Positions 8,551 through 18,707 are shown, numbered from the stretch's first letter. The stretch is 64,000 nt of DNA from Bacteroidales bacterium (GCA_017451395.1 JAFSPR010000052.1:21312-85311), one strand, 5' to 3'. The notes: generated from the sequence alone by a model not told the origin. Program-made: numbers and translations.

Positions 8551-9903
8551 CTACTTGCGGAGTGAGGGGTTGATCTCGAAGTTAACCGCTTTGTCGGCTT
8601 CAGGGTTGGCTCCGAACTCATAGTCCTTGCCAGGCAGGACGGCGTTGAGGATGATGCCCACCAGGGCGGCAACTGCAAGGCCGCTGAGCTTGGTGAAACC
8701 AAGGTTGATGGCATCACCTGCGCCGTACTTGATACCGATTGCAAGAACCAGGATGAGGGCCATCACAATCACGTTGCGGCTCTTGGTGAAGTCTACGCGG
8801 TTTTCAACGATGTTGCGGACACCCACAGCGGATATCATACCGTAAAGCACCAGGGAGACGCCGCCGATAGTGGAAGCCGGCATAGAGGCGATAAGGGCGC
8901 TGAACTTGGGGCAGAAACTGAGGATGATGGCAAATACTGCAGCGATGCGGATAACCCTGGGGTCATATACCTTTGTGAGGTTGAGAACACCGGTGTTTTC
9001 ACCGTATGTGGTATTTGCAGGTGCGCCGAAAAGGGAGGCGATCATTGTGGCAAGGCCGTCTCCCATGAGGGTGCGGTGAAGACCGGGATCCTCAAGGTAG
9101 TTGATGCCGGTGGTGGAGGAAATGGCGCACATGTCCCCGATATGCTCCATCATGGTGGCAAGGGAGATAGGGACAATTGCAATGATTGCGCTCACGACAA
9201 GGCCCCAGTTGGGATTGGCAAATACGTGGAAGGCAGTGTTTTCCCACTGGAAGGGAAGGCCCACCCAGGCGGCTTCCTTCACTGCCGAGAAGTCACAGAT
9301 TCCAAAGCAGGCCGCCACAAGATATGAGCCCAGGACACCCAGAAGGATGGGGATGATCTTGATCATGCCCTTGCCCCAGATGTTGCAGACTATTATTATG
9401 ACAATTGCAAGCAGGGCGATCCACCAGTTGCTGTTGCAGTTCTGGATTGCACTTCCCGAAAGCGTAAGGCCGATTGCGATGATGATGGGGCCTGTCACGA
9501 TTGGAGGGAAGAAGCGCATCACCTTCTTTGCGCCGAATGCGGCGATGAGTCCGGCAAGGATGAAATAAATAATGCCTGCCGAAAAGACTCCGATGCAGGC
9601 ATAAGGCAGTGATTCTGCGGCGCTGAGGCCTTCCTGGGCTCCCATTGCGACTACTGCAGCGTAGCCACCGAGGAAAGCGAAGGACGATCCTAAGAACGCC
9701 GGCACCCGCATTTTGGTCAGAAGGTGGAAGAGGAGGGTGCCAAGGCCTGCGAACAGAAGAGTGGCACTCATTGAGAGGCCCGTGATGACGGGAACCAGAA
9801 CCGTGGCTCCGAACATGGCGAACATGTGCTGGAGACCGAGGGTTAGCATCTTACCCCTACCGAGCGTACGGGCATCATAGATGGCTTGCTGAGAATTTGT
9901 CAT
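8551..9903 (-). CDS. uraA: Uracil/xanthine permease, UraA type
   Basis: 450 residues and polytopic. NCS2 features of the UraA branch are seen: LTLGLQHMFAMFGATVLVPVITGL at the start, VPAFLGSSFAFLGG, the family motif region ATMMEHIGDMCAISSTTG with the conserved Glu, and GAPANTTYGENTGVLNLTKVYDP. It is an inner-membrane uracil:proton symporter and the first gene of the three-gene uptake operon. A Bacteroidota promoter and a leader containing a long-range inverted repeat precede it, hinting at leader-based control. Confidence 0.93.
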   Translation of the reverse strand: MTNSQQAIYDARTLGRGKMLTLGLQHMFAMFGATVLVPVITGLSMSATLLFAGLGTLLFHLLTKMRVPAFLGSSFAFLGGYAAVVAMGAQEGLSAAESLPYACIGVFSAGIIYFILAGLIAAFGAKKVMRFFPPIVTGPIIIAIGLTLSGSAIQNCNSNWWIALLAIVIIIVCNIWGKGMIKIIPILLGVLGSYLVAACFGICDFSAVKEAAWVGLPFQWENTAFHVFANPNWGLVVSAIIAIVPISLATMMEHIGDMCAISSTTGINYLEDPGLHRTLMGDGLATMIASLFGAPANTTYGENTGVLNLTKVYDPRVIRIAAVFAIILSFCPKFSALIASMPASTIGGVSLVLYGMISAVGVRNIVENRVDFTKSRNVIVMALILVLAIGIKYGAGDAINLGFTKLSGLAVAALVGIILNAVLPGKDYEFGANPEADKAVNFEINPSLRK

Positions 9904-9907
9904 AAAT

Positions 9908-9952
9908 ATAATAGGTTTGTGTAATGATTTCCTTACCCCTCAGGCCTATTAT
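9908..9952 (-). promoter_or_regulatory. Possible 5'-leader stem of the uracil permease mRNA
   Basis: ATAATAGG (9908-9915) and CCTATTAT (9945-9952) can pair, enclosing 29 nt, between the promoter and the ATG at 9903. One arm ends within five bases of the start codon, so folding could affect translation initiation. It does not match a riboswitch I can name. Confidence 0.3.
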
Positions 9953-9959
9953 GACCGGA

Positions 9960-9990
9960 CAAAGATAGATATTAAAATTTTTTAAAACAA
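9960..9990 (-). promoter_or_regulatory. Bacteroidota-type promoter for the uraA operon
   Basis: Read on the minus strand: a -7 box TATCTTTG (9960-9967), and about 20 bp upstream a GTTG (9987-9990) as the -33 element. Both match the known Bacteroides consensus TTG-N19/20-TAnnTTTG. Confidence 0.6.
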
Positions 9991-10046
9991 CTGGGCGGTT
10001 ACAATTTCTCTAAAAAAGTTATCAACAACACTTATCAACAAGCCAC

Positions 10047-10074
10047 AAAAAAGGGAATCTTAAGCGATTCCCTT
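10047..10074 (-). terminator. Intrinsic terminator of secA
   Basis: On the minus strand, AAGGGAATC and GATTCCCTT pair around a 6-nt loop and run directly into TTTTTT. The 5' part of the stem overlaps the end of secA and the loop holds the secA stop codon (10060-10062). A classical rho-independent terminator. Confidence 0.85.
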
Positions 10075-13000
10075 TCCGTGACAGTTCTTGTATTTGAGGC
10101 CGCTGCCGCAGGGGCAGGGGTCGTTTCTCCCAACGTGCTTGTCCACGCGGACAGGCATCCTGGAGCGCTGTTCCCCGTTTGTGGACAGTTGCGAGGGATC
10201 CGTGCCGTGCATCTGCTGGAGGTTGCGGTTGGGCTGGGAAGCCGGGCGCGCCTCACGGGCATCGGATGCATCCCTGAGCGGGATGAATGCTCGGAGAAGG
10301 AAAGTAAGGACTTCCTCGTTGAGTTTTTCAAGCATCTCCGTGAAGAGGTTGTAACTCTCCAGTTTGTACACCACCAGAGGGTCTTTCTGCTCATAGGCGG
10401 CGTTCTGGACGCTCTGACGGAGATCGTCCATATCGCGGAGGTGCTGCTTCCAGTAGTCATCTATATAATATAGGATGATGCTGCGGCTGAGTGCCTTTGC
10501 AATCTCACGGCTTTCCGTCTCATAGGCCTTCTTAAGGTTGACAGAGAGATTGAGCTGCTTCTTTCCGTTGGTGATGGGAATGGCGATGTTCTCATACATA
10601 CTCCCCTGCTTCTCGAAGACGGTCTTAATGACAGGATTCACCTTCTGGATCATAGTGTCCATACGGCGGGCGTAGACCTCCTGCATATGCTGGGCAAGTT
10701 TTGCTGCAATCTCCTGCGGCTTTGAATCGGCATAGAAAGCCTCGTCAAAACCAAGGTCGATGGAGAGTTTACCGATCACGTACTCCTCGAACTCCTGGAA
10801 ACTCATCCCCTCACTCTGCTGGACAAGGATGTTGGCGGTGTCCTCCATCATGTTCTGGACGTCAATCTCTATGCGCTCTCCGGAAAGGGCGTTACGGCGG
10901 CGGGAGTACACGGCCTCACGCTGATAGTTCATGACGTCGTCGTATTCCAGGGTACGTTTACGCCAGCCGAAATGGTTCTCCTCAACCCTTCTCTGGGCCG
11001 ATTCTATACTCTTGGAGAGCATTCCGCTCACAAGGGCCTCGTCATCGGCCATACCAAGTTTATCAACAACGCCGGCGATACGTTCGGAGCCGAACTTACG
11101 CATAAGGTCGTCCTCAAGGGAGATATAGAAGCAGGAACTTCCGGGGTCTCCCTGACGGCCCGCGCGGCCACGTAACTGACGGTCCACGCGGCGGGAGTCG
11201 TGGCGGGTGGTGCCGATGATTGCAAGACCGCCGGCGTCCTTCACCTCCTGGGTGAGTTTGATATCCGTACCACGGCCCGCCATGTTGGTGGCGATGGTGA
11301 CCTTCCCCTTCTGACCTGCCTGGGCAACGATTTCAGCCTCACGGGCGTGCTCCTTTGCATTGAGGACGTTGGCCCTTATGCCGCGCATACTCATCATACG
11401 CGCAAGCAGTTCTGAGGTTTCAACGTCCGTGGTACCTACCAGCACCGGGCGTCCGGCATTGGACAGTTCCACAACCTTGTCAATGACGGCGTTGAACTTT
11501 GCCTTCTTGGTCTTGTAGATAATGTCATTCTGGTCGTCCCTTATCACAGGCCTGTTGGTGGGGATGACCACTACATCCAGTTTGTAGATATCCCAGAACT
11601 CACCTGCTTCCGTTTCTGCGGTACCGGTCATACCGGCCAGTTTGTGGTACATACGGAAGTAGTTCTGGAGGGTGATGGTTGCAAAGGTCTGGGTTGCGGC
11701 CTCAACCTTCACGTTCTCCTTGGCCTCAACCGCCTGGTGCAGACCGTCACTCCAGCGGCGGCCCTCCATAATACGGCCCGTGGATTCGTCCACGATCTTC
11801 ACCTTGTTGTCCACTATCACGTAGTCGATATCCTTTGTGAACATCGCATAGGCCTTCAGAAGTTGGATCACGGTGTGAACGCGCTCGCTCTTCAGGGAGA
11901 AATCCTCCATCAGGGCATCCTTCTTCTCCGCCTTCTCCGCGGCGCTGAGGGTAGCGTCGTGGGTGATATCGGCAATGGCGCTTCCCATATCGGGGAGCAC
12001 GAAGAAGTTGGGGTCACTTACGCTTCCGGCAAGGGCGTCGTGGCCCTTATCGGTCATATCCACGGAATTCAGGATTTCATTGATGACAAAGTAGAGGGGA
12101 TCCGTGACGGTTGGCATCTCACGCTCGTTGTCCTGCATATAGTAGGCCTCCGTCTTCTGCATCAGTGCCTTCATACCGGGCTCCGACAGGAACTTGATAA
12201 GGGGCTGATACTTGGGAAGTCCCTTGTGGCAGCGGTAGAGAAGCAGGCCGCCGTCCTTCTCATTGCCTGCGGCGATGAGTTTCTTGGCCTCGTTGAGGGT
12301 GGTGTTTACAAGGGCCCTCTGCTTGTTGTAGAGGCTCTCCACATAGGGCCGATACTCCATGAACTGTTCATCGCCGGAAGCCTTTTCCATAGGACCGGAG
12401 ATGATGAGGGGGGTACGGGCGTCGTCGATGAGAACGGAGTCAACCTCGTCCACGATGGCATAGTGGTGCTTCCTCTGGACAAGGTCCGTCATACGGGAGC
12501 ACATATTGTCACGGAGGTAGTCGAAGCCGAACTCGTTGTTGGTGCCGAAGGTTATGTCGCACTCATAGGCCCTGCGGCGGGCGTCGGAATTGGGCCGATG
12601 CTTGTCTATGCAGTCTACTGAAAGGCCGTGGAACATGTAGAGCGGGCCCATCCACTCAGAGTCACGCTTGGAGAGGTAGTCGTTCACGGTAACCACGTGT
12701 ACGCCTTTTCCGGCAAGCGCGTTGAGGAATACGGGAAGGGTTGCCACAAGGGTTTTACCCTCACCGGTTGCCATCTCAGCAATCATACCCCTCTGGTCCT
12801 TGTTGGTCTTGACGCCGCCGTTGAGTACTATGCCGCCGATTAACTGGACGTCGTAGTGGACCATATCCCAGGTAATCTCGTTGCCGCCGGCCTGCCAGTG
12901 GTTGTGCCATATGGCCTTGTCACCCTGGATCTCAACAAAGTCGCGGCTTTCTGCCGCAAGTTTCTTGTCAAACTCCGAAGCCGTCACCACCACGGTCTCA

Positions 13001-13374
13001 TTCTGGGCGAAACGACGCGCGGTGGACTTCATAATGGCGAAGGCTTCCGGAAGGAGTTCATTGAGAATGACCTCGATAGCCTCGTCCTCGTCTTTCACAA
13101 GTTTGTCGGATTCGGTAGCGAGGGCTTCCTTTTCCTCGATGGGAATGTCGTCCTCAATACGTGCCTTTATTTCCGCAATGCGGTCCTCGAAGGGCTTTTC
13201 AACCTCGAAGATCTTTGCGCGGAGGGCGGCGCTGCGCTCCCTCAGGCCATCGGCCGATAATGCGTCAATTTCAGGATATGCTGCAAGGACCTTCTGAAGA
13301 TAAGGCCTGATGGCCTTCATGTCGCGGTCGCTCTTGGATCCAAATATCTTTTTAAGTATGTCTGCTACTGCCAT
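10060..13374 (-). CDS. secA: Preprotein translocase ATPase SecA
   Basis: 1104 residues, the usual Bacteroidota SecA length. The motor that drives unfolded proteins through SecYEG. Walker A (MATGEGKT, Lys about residue 207), the DEVDSVL Walker B, the helicase motif NMAGRGTDI and the [13 protein letters not shown] motif are all intact. The C-terminus carries the zinc/SecB-binding tail C-P-C-G-S-G-x7-C-H. It stands alone: its own -7 box upstream and a terminator over the stop codon isolate it from the uraA operon and from the glycosyltransferase operon. Confidence 0.98.
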   Translation of the reverse strand: MAVADILKKIFGSKSDRDMKAIRPYLQKVLAAYPEIDALSADGLRERSAALRAKIFEVEKPFEDRIAEIKARIEDDIPIEEKEALATESDKLVKDEDEAIEVILNELLPEAFAIMKSTARRFAQNETVVVTASEFDKKLAAESRDFVEIQGDKAIWHNHWQAGGNEITWDMVHYDVQLIGGIVLNGGVKTNKDQRGMIAEMATGEGKTLVATLPVFLNALAGKGVHVVTVNDYLSKRDSEWMGPLYMFHGLSVDCIDKHRPNSDARRRAYECDITFGTNNEFGFDYLRDNMCSRMTDLVQRKHHYAIVDEVDSVLIDDARTPLIISGPMEKASGDEQFMEYRPYVESLYNKQRALVNTTLNEAKKLIAAGNEKDGGLLLYRCHKGLPKYQPLIKFLSEPGMKALMQKTEAYYMQDNEREMPTVTDPLYFVINEILNSVDMTDKGHDALAGSVSDPNFFVLPDMGSAIADITHDATLSAAEKAEKKDALMEDFSLKSERVHTVIQLLKAYAMFTKDIDYVIVDNKVKIVDESTGRIMEGRRWSDGLHQAVEAKENVKVEAATQTFATITLQNYFRMYHKLAGMTGTAETEAGEFWDIYKLDVVVIPTNRPVIRDDQNDIIYKTKKAKFNAVIDKVVELSNAGRPVLVGTTDVETSELLARMMSMRGIRANVLNAKEHAREAEIVAQAGQKGKVTIATNMAGRGTDIKLTQEVKDAGGLAIIGTTRHDSRRVDRQLRGRAGRQGDPGSSCFYISLEDDLMRKFGSERIAGVVDKLGMADDEALVSGMLSKSIESAQRRVEENHFGWRKRTLEYDDVMNYQREAVYSRRRNALSGERIEIDVQNMMEDTANILVQQSEGMSFQEFEEYVIGKLSIDLGFDEAFYADSKPQEIAAKLAQHMQEVYARRMDTMIQKVNPVIKTVFEKQGSMYENIAIPITNGKKQLNLSVNLKKAYETESREIAKALSRSIILYYIDDYWKQHLRDMDDLRQSVQNAAYEQKDPLVVYKLESYNLFTEMLEKLNEEVLTFLLRAFIPLRDASDAREARPASQPNRNLQQMHGTDPSQLSTNGEQRSRMPVRVDKHVGRNDPCPCGSGLKYKNCHGKGIA

Positions 13375-13400
13375 AATATGACATTATTTACTAAATCTTA

Positions 13401-13408
13401 CAAATATA
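13401..13408 (-). promoter_or_regulatory. -7 promoter box of secA
   Basis: TATATTTG on the minus strand, 26 bp upstream of the secA ATG, matching TAnnTTTG. Confidence 0.5.
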
Positions 13409-13427
13409 CGAACATCGGCGCAATTTA

Positions 13428-14246
13428 TCAAATCGCGTGCCTTCTGACTTTCCTGACAGTTGGCAGTGCCTTGCATATGGAAATGAAGTGTTTAAGTGGC
13501 AGGAAACTGACATATTTGGCAGTTTTCACCGCTGTGAACAGGCACACAAACAGGAATCTCTCCCACAAAGGCCTGTTTATGTCACAGAGTCTCACGAGTG
13601 ACCCTATCCTGTAATTCCTGTCAATTATCTTCTCTTTCGGCTCCTTCCTCTGCGCCCTGTCGTGCACGGCACGGGCCTCAGGCACCACTCCAACCGTGAA
13701 TCCGTGATACCGGGCCCTGTTGCACCAGTCATCGTCCTGTCCATACAGCGGGAAAAGTTCCTCATTGAAAAGGCCGATCTTCCGAATGGCCGCGGTGGGC
13801 ACCAGCCAGTGCGCCGCAGGCGGGGTTTTGTCTTTTTTGAATAATTTATCCAGTTCCTTGTAGCCGTCCTGGTACTGAAGGGGGCTGAGGACGGCGTATT
13901 CGGGGTGGGAATCGGCGGCGGCGACAAGGGTCTCAAGGGCGCCGGCCTCAAGCCAGGCGTCCTGGTTCAGGAGATAGACGTAGTCATAACCTTTTTTAAG
14001 GGCGTATTCAAAACCAAGGTTGTTGGCCTTGGAAAAACCAAGGTTTTCTGCGCTTCGGATAAGTTTAGCCTGCTGGAAATGCCCCTGAATGTAGTCAGCG
14101 CTGCCGTCAGTGGAATCATTGTCCACCACAAAGACATCTACCGTCAAGGCCGACTCCGATCGGCCATCTCCTGCCACTGAGCCAAGGCAGCGGTCAAGCC
14201 ACTTCATTCCGTTGTAGGTGACTACTATTACCAGTACGCGGTTCAT
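13428..14246 (-). CDS. Glycosyltransferase family 2
   Basis: 272 residues. The GT-A fold is clear: VLVIVVTYNGMKWLDRCLGS, nucleotide-binding DNDSTDGS, YVYLLNQDAW as the D-x-D-like region and an acceptor-side GQDDDWCNRARY, as in rhamnosyl-type GT2 enzymes. A basic C-terminal segment could attach to the membrane. It is the last gene of the operon headed by serine palmitoyltransferase; its start overlaps the preceding GT2 by four bases. The sugar transferred is unknown. Confidence 0.88.
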   Translation of the reverse strand: MNRVLVIVVTYNGMKWLDRCLGSVAGDGRSESALTVDVFVVDNDSTDGSADYIQGHFQQAKLIRSAENLGFSKANNLGFEYALKKGYDYVYLLNQDAWLEAGALETLVAAADSHPEYAVLSPLQYQDGYKELDKLFKKDKTPPAAHWLVPTAAIRKIGLFNEELFPLYGQDDDWCNRARYHGFTVGVVPEARAVHDRAQRKEPKEKIIDRNYRIGSLVRLCDINRPLWERFLFVCLFTAVKTAKYVSFLPLKHFISICKALPTVRKVRRHAI

Positions 14247-15046
14247 ACGAAGAGTTTTCTGTAAAGTAAACGGAGTTTCCAGGCAAGGGACCAGCGGGAT
14301 GCCTTGCGGAAGGAACTCTCAAGACGGCGGTACTCCACGGTTTCAAGGGGATTGCAGAAATACCTGCCATAAAGGGCCTTATGCTTATCCCAAAGCCGGC
14401 GGCGGATATCCCTCAGGGCCTCGTCAGTCACTCCCTTGTTACGGGATGAACGACGTGTCCGGTAATAAAAGCACACGCTGTCCAGTTGCTTTACCACGGG
14501 GTTCTCCACCCTTTCAAGGACGGAAAGCCAGAAATCCCAGTCCTCGAAGCCCGTCTTGAATTCCTGGTCAAAGGGAACAGCACTGGCCCTCCTTAAAAAA
14601 CAACTGATATACAGGCAGTTACGGGAAAGCATTGTGTCCATCGAGAACGGAGGAAGGTCCCAGGTAGTCTCGGAGCCAAAGCGCTGAGCCTTACCGTAGA
14701 CTACAGTGAGGGCCGGATTCTGGTCCAGGGCCGATACCGCCTGAGCCATATAAGTCCCGGAGATGAGGTCATCGGCATCAAGGAAGAGGATGTACTCCCC
14801 CTTTGCAAGGTCAAGGCCCTTGTTCCTGGCGGCAGCAACGCCTACGTTACCCGGCAGGAAAAGAGGGACAAACCTGCTGTCTTTCCCGCAGAAGGACTTC
14901 ACAATCTCCGGGGAACCGTCCCCGGAGCCGTTTTCCACCACGATGCATTCCCAATCCGTAAACGTCTGGGCCCGAACGCTTTCAAGGGTTTCCGGAAGGT
15001 ACTTCCCAAGATTGTAGGAAGGGACAATTACACTTACTTTCGGCAT
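14243..15046 (-). CDS. Glycosyltransferase family 2
   Basis: 267 residues. It has the typical GT2 start PKVSVIVPSYNLGKYLPETLESV, VVENGSGDGSPEI, the donor-binding FLDADDLI and a GFEDWDFWL catalytic-base region. A cytoplasmic inverting transferase, probably building the same glycan as its neighbours. It overlaps the upstream GT8-like gene by 13 bp and the downstream GT2 by 4 bp, so translation is coupled. Confidence 0.88.
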   Translation of the reverse strand: MPKVSVIVPSYNLGKYLPETLESVRAQTFTDWECIVVENGSGDGSPEIVKSFCGKDSRFVPLFLPGNVGVAAARNKGLDLAKGEYILFLDADDLISGTYMAQAVSALDQNPALTVVYGKAQRFGSETTWDLPPFSMDTMLSRNCLYISCFLRRASAVPFDQEFKTGFEDWDFWLSVLERVENPVVKQLDSVCFYYRTRRSSRNKGVTDEALRDIRRRLWDKHKALYGRYFCNPLETVEYRRLESSFRKASRWSLAWKLRLLYRKLFV

Positions 15047-15993
15047 AGCAGATGATCTTTCACTTTAAGTAGCCATTCCAGCAGGGAGGCTTTTCCGCGC
15101 CTGTAGTGCGCCCTCAGCCAGCGGTAGCGGCGGGTTCGGAAAAGATACAGGTCTTCTCCGGCAAACACCTGTGTAACAGGCGCATAACCAAGATTGGGAT
15201 TCTCTAAAACCGCTTCTATCTCTGCAGTCAGGCCGCCGGATTCGCGGACTGAGAGGAGGCTGTTCCTGTTATTAAGAAGGAAAAGGGCGTCCTGAGGGCC
15301 GCTTCCCACATTGGTGACCATATAGTGCACGATATAGGCGTCCCTCAGATAGCGTATGCCGTTCTGGACCTCGCAGTTCCACTGGTGGGGAAGAAGCGCT
15401 ATGGGATGGCCCGATGCGGCGGAGGTCTTGGCGAGGGAAGGCTGGTCCGGCTTTATTCCGGCCTCATATCCTGAAAGGTAATTCTGCTGCCATGCCTTGA
15501 AGAATGCGTGATTCCCGGGAGTATCCTTCACAAGCATAACTCCGGAATTGAAGTACCATTGTTCCTTTGAGGCGTCGAATCCCAGTTTCCGGCACATATT
15601 GACGGTTGCCTCATAATGAGGATGTTCCCGGAAAGGGCTGTGAAGGTCCAGGCAGGCTGCAAGGGGCTCCTCAACAGCATCAATATCGTCAAGGGGGCGG
15701 GCTACTATTGTATCGGCATCTATGAACAGGAAATCCCCTTCCACAAGGCCTCTCATCCCTGTTTTAAGGAGACGTGAACGCTTCATCGGGGGGATATCGG
15801 CAGGGAAATCCTGCCTTATCACCTTGTCAAAGAGACTCTCCAGCGACGGCGGGACAAGGGTATCGGAATCTGTCAGCAGGAGCATTCTTGCCGACGGATT
15901 GCGTCTTCTTGCCGATGTAGCGCTCACAAGGACCTGCTCCGTGTAAACATCGGCCCCGGAACTTACAAGGATATAGAGAATTTGTGTTTTCAT
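15034..15993 (-). CDS. Glycosyltransferase of the GT8-like / nucleotide-diphospho-sugar transferase type
   Basis: 319 residues. A GT-A fold is suggested by ILYILVSSGADVYTEQ, a D-x-D in FIDADTIVARPL, an acceptor segment YFNSGVMLVKD (as in GT8 galactosyl- and glucosyltransferases) and a late GIKPDQPSLA that matches the DQ motif of that family. The C-terminus is basic. The start overlaps the flippase stop by four bases. Donor sugar not predictable. Confidence 0.75.
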   Translation of the reverse strand: MKTQILYILVSSGADVYTEQVLVSATSARRRNPSARMLLLTDSDTLVPPSLESLFDKVIRQDFPADIPPMKRSRLLKTGMRGLVEGDFLFIDADTIVARPLDDIDAVEEPLAACLDLHSPFREHPHYEATVNMCRKLGFDASKEQWYFNSGVMLVKDTPGNHAFFKAWQQNYLSGYEAGIKPDQPSLAKTSAASGHPIALLPHQWNCEVQNGIRYLRDAYIVHYMVTNVGSGPQDALFLLNNRNSLLSVRESGGLTAEIEAVLENPNLGYAPVTQVFAGEDLYLFRTRRYRWLRAHYRRGKASLLEWLLKVKDHLLCRK

Positions 15994-17513
15994 CGCTTTA
16001 ACTTACTTTTCACAAAGGCCTTCTCCCCTTCCGTGAGGCCAACCTGCCAGATGGAAGTGGCCATTGTGAGAGCGCCAAGGGCGGCCGAAACAAGGAAACG
16101 CCACCACTCTGCGGGGAGGACTTCAGGGATGAAAGATATGACTATGAGCGTCATAAGCCCGGGCGCCAAGGCGGGCCAGAGGCCCTTTTTCCAGTAATAT
16201 CCAAGCGGAAGGCCCGTTTCCTTATGGGCGACACGCATCATCACGACGGCCTTGACTATATAGATGAAGGCAAAAGCCGCATATCCCACCCAGGCGGGGG
16301 CGCCAAGGCGGTACGCCACATAGGTTATGGGGAACGCAAGGGATGCCGCAAGACTGGTCCAGATGTAGTAGCGGCGGATCCTGCCGCCGGCCTGCACCAG
16401 GACGTTGAGAGTGCCCGGAGTGAAGTCTATCACAAAGCATAAAAGCGTAAGTTTTGTGAAAAAGGCAGCTTCCGGGGGCACTGAGCCAAGCCATAGGGAA
16501 AGGATTGTATCGGCATCCGTAAAGAAGGGCAGAGCCAGCACCCAGAGTATCCAGAAATAGTATTTTGAGCCTTTGCACACAAGTTCAAAGGCGTATTCCT
16601 TATTGCCGCCGACGTAGGCTTTGGTAAGGGCGGGGTTAAGGGCTAGGGCTATGTTTGTTGCGAACTGGCGGACAACCTGCTCCACTTTATCGGCCACTCC
16701 CCTTGCGGCGTTCATCCCCACGCCAAAAAACAGGTTCATAAGTTGGTTGATGCCCTGGGTATTGAGCATATACGCGCCGCTTCCAAGGAAATTCCAGCCG
16801 GCAAATGCGCCCATTTCCTTTACCAGGGAGCCGTCCGTCCTCCAGGGAGTGCGGGACTCCGGGAAACGGCTCAGGGCATAAGCCGCATAGGCGCCCCTTG
16901 AAAGCAGCGCCGCCGCCACAAGCAGCCAGGCGTAGACCACCAGTTTATCGGCGGGTGAATACCATACCGCGGCGGCTATACCAAGTTTCAAAACGGCCTC
17001 CAGGACGGCTATGACAGCGTATGCGCCCATATGCTCGTGAGCGTTTATATCGGCCGTGAAGGGGATGCTCATAAGGTTTATCACAAGCACTATGAGCGAG
17101 GTATGGAGAACTGCCGATGCCGCTCCCATCCTCTCCGGCGGGATCACCATCTTGTGACAGAGGTACCACAGGCCGGCGGTTTCCGTAAGGAGGATGATAA
17201 GGAGGCAGAAGCCGCCCATCACCGCCAGCGACGTGCCGAAGATGGTCCTCAGCCGCTCAGGGTCTCCTTTCCCGAGGCCCACGGTGATGTACCTGCTTAT
17301 GGCCGATGCAACCGTGTTCATCACCAGCAGGGACATCGTCACAATGCCGCCCACGGCGCTGTAGACCCCGTAATCCGTAACGCCCAGCGCACGCAGGATT
17401 ATGCGGTACGTGAACAGGCCGATGATCATCATCAGCCCCATACGGAAATACAGAAGGACCGTATTTCGTGCGATCCTTCTGCTTGATTCCGATATGATAT
17501 TCTCCTGTGTCAG
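15990..17513 (-). CDS. Wzx/MATE-type polysaccharide or lipid-linked glycan flippase
   Basis: About 12-14 membrane helices from RMGLMMIIGLFTYRIIL onward, with the layout of MOP-superfamily oligosaccharide flippases (LGVTDYGVYSAVGG, NFLGSGAYMLNTQGINQLMN, GVADKVEQVVRQFATN). The first ATG (17441) sits inside helix 1's lead-in. The 24 codons before it (SSRRIARNTVLLYFR) look like the family's usual cytoplasmic N-terminus and stay open back to CTG at 17513, four bases after the upstream gene's stop; I take that CTG as probable start. It likely moves the glycolipid built by the three downstream transferases across the inner membrane. Confidence 0.82.
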   Translation of the reverse strand: MTQENIISESSRRIARNTVLLYFRMGLMMIIGLFTYRIILRALGVTDYGVYSAVGGIVTMSLLVMNTVASAISRYITVGLGKGDPERLRTIFGTSLAVMGGFCLLIILLTETAGLWYLCHKMVIPPERMGAASAVLHTSLIVLVINLMSIPFTADINAHEHMGAYAVIAVLEAVLKLGIAAAVWYSPADKLVVYAWLLVAAALLSRGAYAAYALSRFPESRTPWRTDGSLVKEMGAFAGWNFLGSGAYMLNTQGINQLMNLFFGVGMNAARGVADKVEQVVRQFATNIALALNPALTKAYVGGNKEYAFELVCKGSKYYFWILWVLALPFFTDADTILSLWLGSVPPEAAFFTKLTLLCFVIDFTPGTLNVLVQAGGRIRRYYIWTSLAASLAFPITYVAYRLGAPAWVGYAAFAFIYIVKAVVMMRVAHKETGLPLGYYWKKGLWPALAPGLMTLIVISFIPEVLPAEWWRFLVSAALGALTMATSIWQVGLTEGEKAFVKSKLKR

Positions 17514-17516
17514 TTA

Positions 17517-18707
17517 CTACTTTATGATGCCTTCTTCCTTGAATACCTTGGTGAGCGCTTCAACTGCCCTGTCAACCTGCTCACGGGTATGGGTGGCCAT
17601 AAGTGAGAAGCGGATAAGGGTGTCCTGAGGGGCGCATGCCGGCGGAATGACGGAGTTGATGAAAACGCCTTCGTCAAATGCGCGCTTGGTCACGATGAAA
17701 GTCTTCTCAAGGTCACGCACGTAGAGGGGAATGATGGGGCTTTCGGTTTCTCCAATTTCAAAGCCTTCCTCCTTGAAACGCCTTAGGGCATAGTTGGTTA
17801 CGTCCCAGAGCTTGGTGATGCGCTCAGGTTCCTTCTGGATGATGTGAAGGGCTTCCAGGGCCGATGCTGTAGCGGCGGGGGTGTCGCTGGCCTGGAAGAT
17901 ATATGTGCGGGCGGTGTGACGGAGGTAGTTGATGATGACTTTATCGGCAGCAATGAAACCGCCGATAGCGGCAAGGCTCTTGGAGAAGGTGCCCATGATG
18001 AGGTCAATCTCATTAGTGAGGCCGAAGTGGTTGCAGACGCCGCGGCCCTGCTTTCCGAAAACGCCGATGCCGTGGGCTTCGTCTACCATTATCACCACAT
18101 TCTTGTACTTGTGCGTTAGCTCCACAATCTCAGGGAGTTTTGCACGGTCTCCTTCCATTGAGAAAACGCCGTCTACCACAATGAGCTTCACGCTCTGGGG
18201 AGGGCAGCGCCTGAGACACCTCTCAAGGTCCTTCATGTCGTTGTGCTTGTAGTGAAGGCCTTTTGCAAAGCTGAGACGGCGGCCGTCCACGATGGAAGCG
18301 TGGTCACGGTCATCGCAGATGATGAAATCGTCCTTCGTGAGCAGCTGAGGGATGACGCCGCTGTTGACGGTAAAGCCGGTGGAGAATACCAGGGCCTCGT
18401 CCTTTCCCACAAACTCTGCAAGTTCCTTCTCAAGTTGGACGTGGATATCCAGGGTGCCGTTCAGGAAACGGGAGCCGGCGCAGCCGGAACCGTATTTCTT
18501 AAGGGCCTCGATGCCGGCGTTGATAACGCGCTCATCTCCTGTAAGTCCTGTATATGCATTGGAACCGAACATCATGATCTTGTGACCGTCCATTGTTACC
18601 TCGGTTCCCTGTTTGGATGTTATCTGGCGGAAGTAGGGATAGATGCCTTTCTCCATCATCTTCTGGGGAAGGTCATATTTTGCCAGTCTGGCGTGTAGAA
18701 GTCCCAT
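17517..18707 (-). CDS. spt: Serine palmitoyltransferase (alpha-oxoamine synthase family)
   Basis: 396 residues, same length as the Bacteroides enzyme. It condenses serine with an acyl-CoA (or ACP) thioester to 3-ketosphinganine, the first sphingolipid step; PLP-dependent. The PLP Lys lies in GTFSKSLAAIGG, the Asp in VDEAHGIGVFG and the fold start in NAYTGLTGDERV. KBL and BioF are relatives, but the N-terminus (KYDLPQKMMEKGIYPYFR) is characteristic of Bacteroidales Spt. It heads an operon with a flippase and three glycosyltransferases, which suggests that a sphingolipid may be the lipid being glycosylated (inference). Confidence 0.85.
   Translation of the reverse strand: MGLLHARLAKYDLPQKMMEKGIYPYFRQITSKQGTEVTMDGHKIMMFGSNAYTGLTGDERVINAGIEALKKYGSGCAGSRFLNGTLDIHVQLEKELAEFVGKDEALVFSTGFTVNSGVIPQLLTKDDFIICDDRDHASIVDGRRLSFAKGLHYKHNDMKDLERCLRRCPPQSVKLIVVDGVFSMEGDRAKLPEIVELTHKYKNVVIMVDEAHGIGVFGKQGRGVCNHFGLTNEIDLIMGTFSKSLAAIGGFIAADKVIINYLRHTARTYIFQASDTPAATASALEALHIIQKEPERITKLWDVTNYALRRFKEEGFEIGETESPIIPLYVRDLEKTFIVTKRAFDEGVFINSVIPPACAPQDTLIRFSLMATHTREQVDRAVEALTKVFKEEGIIK

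Noticed and set aside
11644-12621. A 325-codon plus-strand frame
   Set aside because: Lies antisense inside secA, with no signal, start context or family resemblance.
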